64,000 nucleotides of DNA from Rhizobiaceae bacterium (GTDB lineage: Bacteria; Pseudomonadota; Alphaproteobacteria; Rhizobiales; Rhizobiaceae), in the NCBI GenBank assembly GCA_019635775.1, contig JAHBYU010000004.1, positions 1-64,000 on the forward strand, in the 5' to 3' direction. The notes beneath the pieces are model-generated. The model was not told the origin of the DNA, ran no database searches, and was given only the letters and a program-made list of their open reading frames with translations. Positions 26,901 to 37,107 of the stretch are shown here, piece by piece (the first letter of the stretch is position 1; the number at the start of each line of letters is the position of its first letter). A program made the position numbers and the translations under genes.

Positions 26901-27389
26901 TCAGTCCTTTTCCTGCACGTGGGATTCGAGGAACCACAGAGTCTTGTCGAGAGAGCGCGAGAAGGCGGTGAAGATGTCGGCTGTTCCGGCGTCGCCCGCC
27001 TCGTCGGCCTCGTCGATCGCCTTGCGCACCGAATTCGCCACCGTCGCATAGCTGTCGATCAGGGCAGCGAGATGGTCCTTCGTCTTGTGGATGTCGGTCG
27101 GGTAGGCCTTCAGCGCGGTCTGCTTCGCGACCACCTGCGACGTGCCGAGCGCCGTGCCGCCAAGCTGCACCGCCCGTTCGGCCATCGTGTCGACATGACC
27201 GTCAAGGTCGGCGCGGAAACCGTCAAGCATCTCATGGATGGCGATGAACTGCGGACCCTTGATGTTCCAGTGTGCCTGCTTGGTTATCAGGGCGAGATCG
27301 ATCGCGTCAGCCAGACGCGCGTTGAGCAGCGCGATCGACGCCGTCCTGGTGTTGGATTTCAAGTCGTTCCTGGTGGAGATACCGACCAT
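26901..27389 (-). CDS. dps: Dps, DNA starvation/stationary phase protection protein
   Basis: A 162-residue ferritin-like protein that forms dodecamers, oxidises and stores iron, and shields DNA. The intersubunit ferroxidase ligands are visible: His40 in AHWNIKGP, His52 and Asp56 in IHEMLDGF, Asp67 and Glu71 in DTMAERA. The C terminus is short and not lysine-rich. Its position within the purine island may be accidental, or it may relate to peroxide made by urate metabolism; the latter is inference. Transcription converges with xdhC, sharing adjacent stop codons. Confidence 0.95.
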   Translation of the reverse strand: MVGISTRNDLKSNTRTASIALLNARLADAIDLALITKQAHWNIKGPQFIAIHEMLDGFRADLDGHVDTMAERAVQLGGTALGTSQVVAKQTALKAYPTDIHKTKDHLAALIDSYATVANSVRKAIDEADEAGDAGTADIFTAFSRSLDKTLWFLESHVQEKD

Positions 27390-27475
27390 GACGAGCTCCT
27401 TTGGGACAGTGAAATGATTGCCCGCCTAATGTAGGACGTAAATCTGCGTCGGGAAGTATACCAACAGGCAGCTTG

Positions 27476-28396
27476 CTATCGTCCTGCGAGAAGATCCCGG
27501 ATCAGGCGCTGGCACCGCTCGGCCATGAAATCGAGCAGCAGCCTTACCTTGGGATCCTGCAGCTTGCGGTGTGGATAGACCGAGGCGAGCTGCACGGGCG
27601 TTGGCGGGTTTTCGGGCAGAATCACCTTCAACCGGCGGTCCCGGATGAAGGGTTCAACCTCGAAGCGCGGCTTGTTGATGATACCCCTTCCGGCAAGGGC
27701 CCAGCCCGTCAGCACATCTCCATCGTCGGAATCAAACGGTCCCCGAACTTCGAACTTGGCTGGTCCGGTCCTCGTCCTCAGCGTCCAGTAGTGTTCGCGC
27801 AAACCGGGATAGCGCAGCATCAGGCAATCGTGCCGGTCAGTGATCAATTCCTTCGGCTCGACTGGCTCGCCTCGTGCCTTCAGGTAGGCGGGGGAGGCCA
27901 CCAGCACCCGTTCGCAGTCCATGATGCCGCGCATGGTGAGGCTGGAATCCTCAAGGACGCCAAGCCGAAAGGCGACATCAATGCCTTCCTTCATCATGTT
28001 GATCTCGTGATCTGACAAGCGCAGACGCACTTCGATGTCCGGGTATCGGTCGTGGAATTCGGGAATGCCGGAGGCGATCAGACGCCGGCCAAGCCCGAGA
28101 GGGGCAGTGACGCGGATCGTGCCGCGCGGCTGGCCGGAAAGCGCGCTGACAGCCGCCTCTGCCTCGGTAACCGCTTCCAGCACCTGCTTTGCGCCGGCAT
28201 AGAACACGGTTCCATGCTCGGTCGGCATCAACTGGCGTGTCGTACGGTTGAACAGCCTGACACCGAGATGCTTTTCCAGCTCCTTGATGCGGTTGGACGC
28301 CACGGCCGGTGAAATACGCATGTCGCGCCCGGCCGCCGACAGGTTGCCCAGTTCGACGACGCGAACAAAGACGGCGATGTTGTCGAGATAAGCCAT
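27476..28396 (-). CDS. LysR-family transcriptional regulator
   Basis: A 306-residue LysR-type regulator. The N-terminal winged helix-turn-helix (residues about 3-62, with NLSAAGRDMRISPAVASNRI) is followed by the effector-binding domain. It is divergent from the puuD-guaD-glycerate kinase operon across 123 bases, the classical arrangement for controlling the neighbouring genes. It may therefore regulate urate/guanine catabolism. The effector is unknown; a purine intermediate would be a reasonable guess. Confidence 0.88.
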   Translation of the reverse strand: MAYLDNIAVFVRVVELGNLSAAGRDMRISPAVASNRIKELEKHLGVRLFNRTTRQLMPTEHGTVFYAGAKQVLEAVTEAEAAVSALSGQPRGTIRVTAPLGLGRRLIASGIPEFHDRYPDIEVRLRLSDHEINMMKEGIDVAFRLGVLEDSSLTMRGIMDCERVLVASPAYLKARGEPVEPKELITDRHDCLMLRYPGLREHYWTLRTRTGPAKFEVRGPFDSDDGDVLTGWALAGRGIINKPRFEVEPFIRDRRLKVILPENPPTPVQLASVYPHRKLQDPKVRLLLDFMAERCQRLIRDLLAGR

Positions 28397-28442
28397 GCTA
28401 CCCTTTGGAATTCGAGGGGGTTCACAGTATTTTCCATTTTTT

Positions 28443-28452
28443 TTTGAAAGTC
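28443..28452 (+). promoter_or_regulatory. Candidate shared purine-operon motif, copy 2
   Basis: TTTGAAAGTC follows a run of T in the lysR-puuD divergent region, 67 bases before puuD. It is identical to the copy before hiuH at 21723. Farther along, GGGG-CGAA-CCCC at about 28479-28490 could form a small hairpin. A role as regulator site is only a hypothesis. Confidence 0.3.
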
Positions 28453-28519
28453 ATCGGTCATCTCTCCCCTTCACGTTTGGGGCGAACCCCTTAAAGTCGG
28501 AATGTTCAGAGGGTGACGG

Positions 28520-29737
28520 ATGCTCGATTTCGTAATTGCGTGGGACTGGCTGAGCTTTGCCGTGCGCTGGCTGCACGTCATCACGGGGATAGCGTGGATC
28601 GGCTCGTCCTTTTATTTCGTCGCGCTCGATCTCGGCCTTCGCCAGCGGCCGGGACTGCCGGCCGGCGCGCATGGCGAGGAATGGCAGGTTCACGGCGGCG
28701 GCTTCTACCACATCCAGAAATACCTCGTTGCACCGGCGGAGATGCCCGAGCACCTGACCTGGTTCAAATGGGAATCCTACGCTACGTGGATGTCCGGCTT
28801 CGCGATGCTGGCAATCGTCTACTATGCAGGCGCGGACCTCTTCCTCATCGATCCCAATGTGCTCGACATTTCGCCCGCCACGGCCATCGCGCTGTCCATC
28901 GCGTCGCTCGTGCTGGGCTGGCTGCTATACGATACGCTCTGCAAGTCGCCGCTCGGCAAAAACGACACCCTGCTGATGCTCGTGCTCTACGCGATCCTTG
29001 TCGCGCTCGCATGGGGCTTCACGCAGATATTCAGCGGTCGGGCCGCCTTCCTGCATCTGGGCGCCGTGACGGCGACGATCATGTCGGCCAATGTGTTCCT
29101 GATCATCATTCCCAACCAGAAGATCGTGGTTGCGGACCTTATCGCGGGCAGGAAACCCGATCCGAAATATGGCAAGATCGCCAAGACGCGTTCGACGCAC
29201 AACAACTACCTGACCCTGCCTGTCCTGTTCCTGATGCTATCGAACCACTACCCGCTGGCATTCGCGACCCAGTTCAACTGGGTCATCGCCTCGCTCGTCT
29301 TCCTGATCGGGGTGCTGATCCGGCATTTCTTCAACACGATGCATGCGCGCAAGGGCAAGCCTTACTGGACATGGCTGGTTGCAGCGATCCTGTTCATCAT
29401 CATCATATGGCTTTCGACCGTTCCGAAAGTGCTGACGGGAGAGGCGCGGGCGTCGGCAGCGGCAGAGACATTCGTCGCGTCGGCTCATTTTCCAGCGGTG
29501 CGTGACACGGTCCTGGGGCGCTGCGCCATGTGTCATGCCGGCGAGCCCTCCTATGAGGGGATCTACTTCGCCCCGAAAGGCGTGATGCTGGAGACTGACG
29601 CCGAGATCGGCGAGCATGCGCGGGAAATCTACCTGCAGGCGGGCCGGAGCCACGCCATGCCGCCCGGCAATGTGACCCAGATCACGCCTCAGGAGCGGGC
29701 ACTGCTGGTCGCATGGTTCGAGCAGGCGCGGCAATAG
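28520..29737 (+). CDS. puuD: Membrane urate hydroxylase with cytochrome c domain
   Basis: A 405-residue integral membrane protein that converts urate to 5-hydroxyisourate, replacing soluble uricase. About eight hydrophobic helices fill residues 1-310 (RWLHVITGIAWIGSSFYF at the start). A periplasmic cytochrome c domain follows with heme motif CAMCH at 335-339 and a later Met in SHAMPPGN as likely axial ligand. Electrons can therefore go to the respiratory chain rather than form peroxide. It is the first gene of the block and is followed one base later by guaD. Confidence 0.93.
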   Translation: MLDFVIAWDWLSFAVRWLHVITGIAWIGSSFYFVALDLGLRQRPGLPAGAHGEEWQVHGGGFYHIQKYLVAPAEMPEHLTWFKWESYATWMSGFAMLAIVYYAGADLFLIDPNVLDISPATAIALSIASLVLGWLLYDTLCKSPLGKNDTLLMLVLYAILVALAWGFTQIFSGRAAFLHLGAVTATIMSANVFLIIIPNQKIVVADLIAGRKPDPKYGKIAKTRSTHNNYLTLPVLFLMLSNHYPLAFATQFNWVIASLVFLIGVLIRHFFNTMHARKGKPYWTWLVAAILFIIIIWLSTVPKVLTGEARASAAAETFVASAHFPAVRDTVLGRCAMCHAGEPSYEGIYFAPKGVMLETDAEIGEHAREIYLQAGRSHAMPPGNVTQITPQERALLVAWFEQARQ

Positions 29738-29738
29738 G

Positions 29739-31049
29739 ATGAGCCAGACACTCCTGCGGGGACGTACGCTCTCCTTCCTGCGCTGGCCCGAAGAGAAGGA
29801 AGACCAAGCCGCCTATCGCTACGAAGAGGATGGCGGGCTGTTGTTCGAGGACGGCAGGATCGTGGCTGCGGGACACTACGGAGAGGTTGCGGCCAGGGCG
29901 GCGCCGGACGCGAAGAGGATCGAACATCGTCCGCACCTGATGTTGCCGGGCTTCATCGACGCGCATGTGCATTTCCCGCAGATGCAGGTCATCGCCTCCT
30001 ACGGCGCGGAACTGCTCGAATGGCTGAACACATATACGTTTCCCGAGGAGACGAAGTTCCGCGACGCCCAACACGGCCGGCGCATCGCCCGCCTTTTCCT
30101 TGACGAGGTGGTGCGGCACGGAACGACGACCGTTGCGGCATACTGCTCCGTGCACAAGCAATCGGCCGAAGCGTTCTTCGCAGAATCGCATGCGCACAAC
30201 ATGCTTAACATCGCGGGCAAGGTGATGATGGACCGCAATGCGCCGGAGGCGCTGCGCGACACGCCGCAAAGCAGCTACGATGACACAAGGTCGCTGATTG
30301 CCGAGTGGCATGGCAAGGGCCGGCAGCTCTACGCCATCACGCCGCGCTTCGCGATCACCTCGTCGCCCGATCAGATGGAGATGGCGGGCGCGCTGGCGCG
30401 TGAATTCCCCGACCTGCACATACAGACGCATCTTTCAGAGAACCACGCCGAGATCGAGTTCACGCAGGAGCTTTACCCATGGTCGCGCGATTACACGGAT
30501 GTGTATGAGCACTACGGGCTGCTGCGCGAGCGAGCGCTTTTCGGGCATTGCATCCACCTTTCGGAGCGCGAGGCGGACGCGCTTTCGACAAGTGGAGCGG
30601 TTGCTGTCTTCTGTCCAACCTCGAACCTGTTCCTGGGTTCGGGCCTGTTCGACTACCACCGCTACAGGCTTCGCGAGAAGCCGCTGAGGCTGGCGTCGGC
30701 GACCGATGTCGGCGGCGGAACAAACTACTCCATGCTGCGTACGATGGACGAAGCCTACAAGGTGATCGCGTTGCAAGGAGAGAAGCTCAACCCGTTCGCC
30801 TCCTTCTGGCAGATAACGCGCGGCAACGCCGAATCGCTATCCATTGCCGAGAGGGTGGGCACTTTGGACGTGGGAACCGACGCGGATGTGGTCGTGCTGG
30901 ATGCCGGAGCGACGCCCGCGATGCGCCTGCGGCTGGAAACGGTCAAGACACTCGCGGAGGAGCTTTTCCTGCTGCAGACGCTTGGAGACGACCGTTCTGT
31001 GGTCGAGGTCTATGTCGCCGGTGAGCGGGCAAAGAGCATGCTCGCCTGA
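29739..31049 (+). CDS. guaD: Guanine deaminase
   Basis: A 436-residue amidohydrolase that deaminates guanine to xanthine. GFIDAHVHFPQ carries metal ligands His76 and His78 and the adjacent Gln81 typical of GuaD. IQTHLSENHAEIEF, FGHCIHLSERE and ATDVGGGTNYSML supply the later metal and active-site residues. It begins one base after puuD. With XdhAB it converts guanine to urate, which PuuD then oxidises, so the block channels guanine into the ureide path. Confidence 0.95.
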   Translation: MSQTLLRGRTLSFLRWPEEKEDQAAYRYEEDGGLLFEDGRIVAAGHYGEVAARAAPDAKRIEHRPHLMLPGFIDAHVHFPQMQVIASYGAELLEWLNTYTFPEETKFRDAQHGRRIARLFLDEVVRHGTTTVAAYCSVHKQSAEAFFAESHAHNMLNIAGKVMMDRNAPEALRDTPQSSYDDTRSLIAEWHGKGRQLYAITPRFAITSSPDQMEMAGALAREFPDLHIQTHLSENHAEIEFTQELYPWSRDYTDVYEHYGLLRERALFGHCIHLSEREADALSTSGAVAVFCPTSNLFLGSGLFDYHRYRLREKPLRLASATDVGGGTNYSMLRTMDEAYKVIALQGEKLNPFASFWQITRGNAESLSIAERVGTLDVGTDADVVVLDAGATPAMRLRLETVKTLAEELFLLQTLGDDRSVVEVYVAGERAKSMLA

Positions 31050-31089
31050 CGGCGCTTGACCGCACGCGCCGGCCTCGTAAAACGCTGGC

Positions 31090-32379
31090 ATGAGCACCGA
31101 TCCCAAAGCCTTCCTGTCCTCGATCTTCGAGACGGCGGTTGCAGCCGCCGATCCCGAGCGGACGATCCGCCAACACCTCCCGGCCAAGCCCAAGGGACGC
31201 ACCATCGTGATCGGCGCAGGCAAGGGCTCGGCCCAGATGGCGGCAGCATTCGAGAAGGCATGGGACAGGCCGCTCGAAGGCCTTGTCGTGACGCGATATG
31301 GCTATGCGGCGCGCTGCGAACGCATCGAAGTCATCGAGGCCGCGCATCCCGTTCCGGACGCAGCGGGGTTGACTGCATCGCGGCGGCTTCTCGATAAGGT
31401 TTCGGGCCTAAGCGAAGACGACCTTGTAGTGGCGCTGATTTCCGGCGGCGGTTCCGCGCTGCTGCCGTCACCCGCACCGGGCCTGACGCTTGACGACGAG
31501 ATCGCGGTGAACGAGGCGCTGCTGGCGTCAGGTGCGCCGATCGCTGCAATGAACACCATTCGCAAGCATGTATCGACCATCAAGGGTGGCCGGCTGGCTG
31601 CGGCGGCGTGGCCGGCCAAGGTGATATCGCTGGTGGTGTCCGATATTCCCGGCGACGATCCCGCACTGGTGGCCTCGGGGCCTACGATCCCCGGCCAGGG
31701 AAACCGCCAGGATGCGCTGAACTTCGTGCGAACCTATGACATGAAGTTGCCGGATGCGGTGATGGCGCACCTCAATTCGACAGCGGCCGATGCGCCTTCA
31801 GTCTATGACGAACGTCTCGCCGGCAATGAGGTTCATGTGATCGCATCGGCTGCCGTATCGCTGGAAGCAGCGGCGCAATTCGCGAGAGGACAGGGCATCG
31901 ATGCCGTGATCCTCTCGGACTCCATCGAGGGTGAGGCGCGCGATATAGGCTCCATGCACGCGGCGATCGTGCGCGAGATCGCGCTGAAGAACCGTCCTTT
32001 CGAGAAGCCCGTCCTGATCCTTTCCGGGGGCGAAACGACTGTCACGCTGCGGACCAAAGGCGGAAAGGGCGGCCGAAACAGCGAGTTCCTGCTGGCCTTC
32101 GCGATGGGCATCGACGGTATCGAGGCAATCCATGCCCTTGCTGCCGATACCGACGGCATCGATGGCTCTCAAGACAACGCGGGCGCGTTCGCCGACGGGA
32201 CGAGCATCGCCCGCATGCGCACGGCAGGCATCGACGCGAAGGCGATGCTGTCGCGCAACGACGCCTGGACGGCGTTCAACGCGGTCGGCGATCTTTTCTT
32301 GCCAGGGCCCACCGGGACAAATGTGAACGACCTGAGGGCAATCCTTGTGACCGGACCCGGTGGTGGACTGCCTGGCTGA
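31090..32379 (+). CDS. Glycerate 2-kinase (MOFRL/DUF4147 family)
   Basis: A 429-residue glycerate kinase of the class II type (formerly annotated hydroxypyruvate reductase TtuD). The N-terminal part has GAGKGSAQMAAAFE and LISGGGSALLPSP. The C-terminal MOFRL-type part has LSGGETTVTLR, GGRNSEFLLAFA and ADTDGIDG. It phosphorylates D-glycerate to 2-phosphoglycerate. Placed 40 bases after guaD, it fits the route from glyoxylate (end of purine breakdown) through tartronate semialdehyde and glycerate to central metabolism. The carboligase and reductase for that route are not in the window. Confidence 0.9.
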   Translation: MSTDPKAFLSSIFETAVAAADPERTIRQHLPAKPKGRTIVIGAGKGSAQMAAAFEKAWDRPLEGLVVTRYGYAARCERIEVIEAAHPVPDAAGLTASRRLLDKVSGLSEDDLVVALISGGGSALLPSPAPGLTLDDEIAVNEALLASGAPIAAMNTIRKHVSTIKGGRLAAAAWPAKVISLVVSDIPGDDPALVASGPTIPGQGNRQDALNFVRTYDMKLPDAVMAHLNSTAADAPSVYDERLAGNEVHVIASAAVSLEAAAQFARGQGIDAVILSDSIEGEARDIGSMHAAIVREIALKNRPFEKPVLILSGGETTVTLRTKGGKGGRNSEFLLAFAMGIDGIEAIHALAADTDGIDGSQDNAGAFADGTSIARMRTAGIDAKAMLSRNDAWTAFNAVGDLFLPGPTGTNVNDLRAILVTGPGGGLPG

Positions 32380-32423
32380 AAGCGTCACGGCCGACCTTGC
32401 AGCCTGCTGTGAGGCTATTCAAT

Positions 32424-32807
32424 CTATTTCAGAATTTGCATGCGCTCTACCGAGATGTAGCGTCCCCTGAAATCGCGATCGACCTCTCCGCGCAATCGAA
32501 CGGTCATATCAGGGCTCACGCGCCGTCCTCGCCATTTTATCGGCTCGATCTCCACGCGTATCTCACCGGTTTTGTCGCGGAAGAGATAGTGATCTCGGTG
32601 AAGATGCTTGACGACATGGCCGGTCAACGAAACATCTCGGCCGATGCGGGCCTGCTTGGCCTGCTGCACTGTGGTCGGCGTACGGGAACTTCCGGTTGAT
32701 TCACCCGTGAATTGAGCGCTGGCGGGATCGGCAATCAAAACCGCGAACGACGTGCCGACGACAGCCGCCAGGGCTGCACGTCGCGAGAACCTATGCAATG
32801 CGGTCAT
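32424..32807 (-). CDS. YgiW/YdeI-type periplasmic OB-fold (BOF) stress protein
   Basis: A 127-residue exported protein. The N terminus MTALHRFSRRAALAA followed by a hydrophobic run and ASAQ is a signal peptide, with cleavage expected after SAQ or PASA. The mature part reads VQQAKQARIGRDVSLTGHVV, DHYLFRDKTGEIRVEIE and LRGEVDRDFRG, the pattern of the bacterial OB-fold family (YgiW, YdeI) linked to stress tolerance. GGAGGGA upstream supports ATG 32807. It converges with glycerate kinase and stands alone. Confidence 0.85.
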   Translation of the reverse strand: MTALHRFSRRAALAAVVGTSFAVLIADPASAQFTGESTGSSRTPTTVQQAKQARIGRDVSLTGHVVKHLHRDHYLFRDKTGEIRVEIEPIKWRGRRVSPDMTVRLRGEVDRDFRGRYISVERMQILK

Positions 32808-32935
32808 CGACAATCCCTCCATGGTTGAAAAATCGACGCTAGGGCTTTCGCCAACGCACGGCAATAGATGAAAATCGGATAGAAAAAGGCACTGTGGCGA
32901 CCAGGGCTATGCCGGAGCTTGGCAGCCACTACCGC

Positions 32936-34392
32936 CTACGCAGCAAGAAGCTTCTTCACCTCAAGCATATCGTCCAGAAAGCGCGCGCGTTCCGCTTCCT
33001 TGTCGTCGGGATCACGGATGCGCAGGATGAAGGAAGGGTGGATGGTCAGGAAAACGCGCAGTCCATCGTCGCGCTCGACCAATTGCCCGCGCATCTTTGT
33101 GATCGGGACCGCTTTTCCAAGCAGGGACAATGCCGCCGTCGCGCCGAGGGCCACCACGAGCGCCGGTTTCGCCAGCGCAAGTTCCTTGTCCAGCCACCAG
33201 CGGCAAGCCTGAACCTCGCCGGCATTGGGCCTGGAATGGATGCGTCGCTTGCCGCGCGGCTCGAACTTGAAGTGTTTGACCGCGTTTGTGACGTAGGTCT
33301 TTTGCCGGTCGATACCTGCGTCGCCCAGCACTGCATCGAAGACTTTGCCGGCAGGGCCGACAAAGGGCCTGCCGGCCAAATCCTCCTGATCGCCGGGCTG
33401 CTCGCCGACAAACACCACGTCCGGCTTGTCCGGGCCTTCGCCAAAGACGGTTTGCGTGGCATCACGCCAGAGGGGGCACCGGCGGCACGCTTTTGCCGCA
33501 TCGCGCAGTTCCGCGATCGAATTTGCCTCTGCGCCATCATTTTCGGAAGCCGGCGTCGCGTCGGCAGGCCAATGGCGCGCCTGAACTTTTGCATGATGCG
33601 GAGCGGGCACTGTCGGCATCCTGGCGAGCATCTCTTTCGCGGCGTCATCGGCGCCGGCTACAAGTCGGGGAATGAGCGGAGCCTCGGGCAGGTTCCGCCA
33701 GTATTTCTTCGGCATCTCCTTCTGCATGGCCTTCATCTTGAGGCGCGCCGGGTTGAAGATGTTCTGGTAGTAGGTGAGCCAAAGCTCCTCGACCGCATCA
33801 TCTCCCGGCGCGTCGCGCTTTTCCGCGCCGGGGCTGAAGGTCACCTCCGTCATGTCCCAATGTGCGCAGAGGAAGGGGGTCAGGATCGACCAGGACATGC
33901 CAGTGAAGCGGCGCACGAAAAAGGGTGCGTTGCGCTCGACGATAAAGTGCTCGGGTTCGAACCATGCAACGTAGCGCTGGTCGTCGCCGACCATCCGGAA
34001 CCGCACGAAGGCGCGCATCTTGTGGATGTCACGGCGAACGGATTTCTCCATCGCCTCGAAGCGTCTGACATCAGGATCGGATGCGATCTTCAAGAGCGCG
34101 GGCTCCGAGCGCATGCGCCAGAGCATGCGGTAAAGCAGCGCGAAGCGTTCCGGATCGCTGTGGCAGGCAACCGTTTCGGCGCGTTCGACGAATTCGCGAG
34201 AGACCCTCAGACAACTGTCCGGGACAGGTTCAGGCAGCCCCTCGTTCGGCTCGTCACCGACCCGCCAGGCTACGTCTTCCGGTCGAATTTGCGCGAGCGC
34301 CAGTCGCCGGGCGGCGTCGCGCCACGCGGCGAAATCGGTCTCGCCGGCAAGATGCACCGTGTGCGCAGAGAGGTCGAGGAGCGCCGTCTGCA

Positions 34393-34393
<1 letters not shown>
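32936..34393 (-). CDS. udgX: DUF4130-UdgX fusion, uracil-DNA binding/glycosylase protein
   Basis: A 485-residue fusion. Residues about 85-245 match DUF4130 (TIGR03915-like, function unknown). Residues about 295-485 are a UdgX-type uracil-DNA glycosylase domain. Visible are Cys303/Cys306 of the iron-sulfur cluster (KACRRCPLW), motif GEQPGDQED at 330-338, and the UdgX-specific KRRIH at 382-386 followed by HPS at 452-454. In mycobacterial UdgX the His of KRRIH covalently traps the uracil-excised site; His386 is the equivalent here. ATG 34393 overlaps the stop of the radical SAM gene by one base, so the two proteins are made together. Confidence 0.92.
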
Positions 34394-35628
<1,235 letters not shown>

Positions 35629-35630
35629 GT

Positions 35631-35645
35631 GTTCATGATATGTTC
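35631..35645 (-). promoter_or_regulatory. LexA (SOS) box GTTC-N7-GTTC
   Basis: On the plus strand GTTC-ATGATAT-GTTC is an exact match to the alphaproteobacterial LexA consensus. It sits two bases upstream of the radical SAM start codon and covers the candidate -10 element TATCAT (minus strand). LexA binding here would block transcription of the radical SAM-udgX pair until DNA damage. Confidence 0.8.
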
Positions 35646-35692
35646 TGAACGCAAAAAAGCAAATAACATTTGATGCGTCTTGCCGGCAGGCC

Positions 35693-37081
35693 TCAGACCT
35701 CGTGCAGGTAGAGATGGTAGTCGAGTTCGCTGACCGTTCGGGCCACGCGCAGATATTCCGCATACTTTATGGCGGTGAAAGTGCGGTGCATATCCCCGCC
35801 CAAAGCCTGTTTGAGGAAGGCGGAACCTTTCGCCAGTTCGATCGCCGAGCGCCAGTCTGGTGGCATGGTCGACGGACGGTCCTGCGCAGTTTCGTAACCG
35901 TTTCCGGTAACTTCGGGACCGGGATCCAGTTTTTCGTCCAGGCCCTTCGCGATTCCAGCAAGTACGGTTGCCGCGACAAGATAGGGATTGGCGTCGACGC
36001 CGGACGGACGATGCTCGATGCGGCGGGCGGCGATGCCACCTGCCGGTACGCGCAGGGCGACGGAGCGATTGTTGACGCCCCATGTCGGCGCGATGGGTGC
36101 ATAGGACTGAGATACGAAGCGTCGCCACGAATTGGCGTGCGGCGCAAAGACCAGCATCGATTCCGCCATGGTTGCCGAAAGCCCGCCGAGCGCATTGAGC
36201 AGGGAAGGCGACCATGTGCCTTCGCGCTCCTCGGCGAAGACGTTGCTGCCGTTGGCACCCTGCATCGAGACATGCAGATGCATGCCCGAGCCGGCATATT
36301 TCTCGATCGGCTTGGCCATGAAGCAGGCGGTCACGCCATGCCGGCGCGCCTGGGCGCGCACAAGCCGCTTCAGCATCAGGAGGTCGTCGGCGGCCTGAAG
36401 GATGTTCTTGCGGTAGTTGAGGGTCAGTTCGTACTGGCCGGGCGCGTATTCCGAGATGACGGTCTCGGCCGGGATTTCCTGTGCCGCAGCGGCGGCGTAA
36501 ATGTCCGAAAACAGCGGCTCCATCCCGTGCAGGTGGTCGACGGAATAGACCTCGGTCTTGCCGCTGCTTCGGCCGTCGAGCACGGCTTTGGCCGGCTGCA
36601 CACGGCCCTCGGCATCGCGTTCGTTGGCCAGCAGGAAGAATTCCAGTTCGAACGCGCCGGCGGGGAACAGTCCCTTCTCGGCGAAGGCGGCGACCTGGCG
36701 CGCCAGGGCATGGCGCGGGTCAGATGTCATCGGCGAGCCGTCGAGCGCATACATGGACAGCAGCACCTGACCACGTGGCGGAACCGTGCCATGCAGCGGC
36801 TTCAGTGTGCCGGCGATCGGCCATGCGCGCAGGTCACCGTCGCCGGAATCCCAGATCAAGCCGGTTTCGTGGACGTCCTCGCCGGTGATGTCGAGGCCGA
36901 GGATCGAAATCGGCAGGTGCCGGCCATGCTCATAGAGGCCCATCAGCTCGTGACGGCGGATGATCTTGCCTCGGCCAACGCCATTGGCGTCGGTCAGCAC
37001 GATATCGAACGCCTCTATGTCGGGGTGGGCACTCAGAAACGCCCTTGCTTCATCGACGGTCGAACCTGATGGAGATGTCAT
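35693..37081 (-). CDS. Glutamine synthetase family protein (gamma-glutamylpolyamine synthetase-like)
   Basis: A protein of about 462 residues with the GS fold. It has an N-terminal beta-grasp part (DIVLTDANGVGRGK) and a catalytic part with ELEFFLLAN, EYAPGQYELTLNYR, GSGMHLHVS and NNRSVALRVP. Residues coordinating the two metals and glutamate are in these segments. The sequence is nearer PuuA-type enzymes than GlnA, so it probably ligates glutamate to an amine. ATG 37081 has AGGA at a proper distance; ATG 37111, ten codons earlier, overlaps the aminotransferase stop and is an alternative. It forms an operon with that aminotransferase. Confidence 0.85.
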   Translation of the reverse strand: MTSPSGSTVDEARAFLSAHPDIEAFDIVLTDANGVGRGKIIRRHELMGLYEHGRHLPISILGLDITGEDVHETGLIWDSGDGDLRAWPIAGTLKPLHGTVPPRGQVLLSMYALDGSPMTSDPRHALARQVAAFAEKGLFPAGAFELEFFLLANERDAEGRVQPAKAVLDGRSSGKTEVYSVDHLHGMEPLFSDIYAAAAAQEIPAETVISEYAPGQYELTLNYRKNILQAADDLLMLKRLVRAQARRHGVTACFMAKPIEKYAGSGMHLHVSMQGANGSNVFAEEREGTWSPSLLNALGGLSATMAESMLVFAPHANSWRRFVSQSYAPIAPTWGVNNRSVALRVPAGGIAARRIEHRPSGVDANPYLVAATVLAGIAKGLDEKLDPGPEVTGNGYETAQDRPSTMPPDWRSAIELAKGSAFLKQALGGDMHRTFTAIKYAEYLRVARTVSELDYHLYLHEV

Positions 37082-37107
37082 CGGGAGATCCTGTGCCGCG
37101 CGCGATG

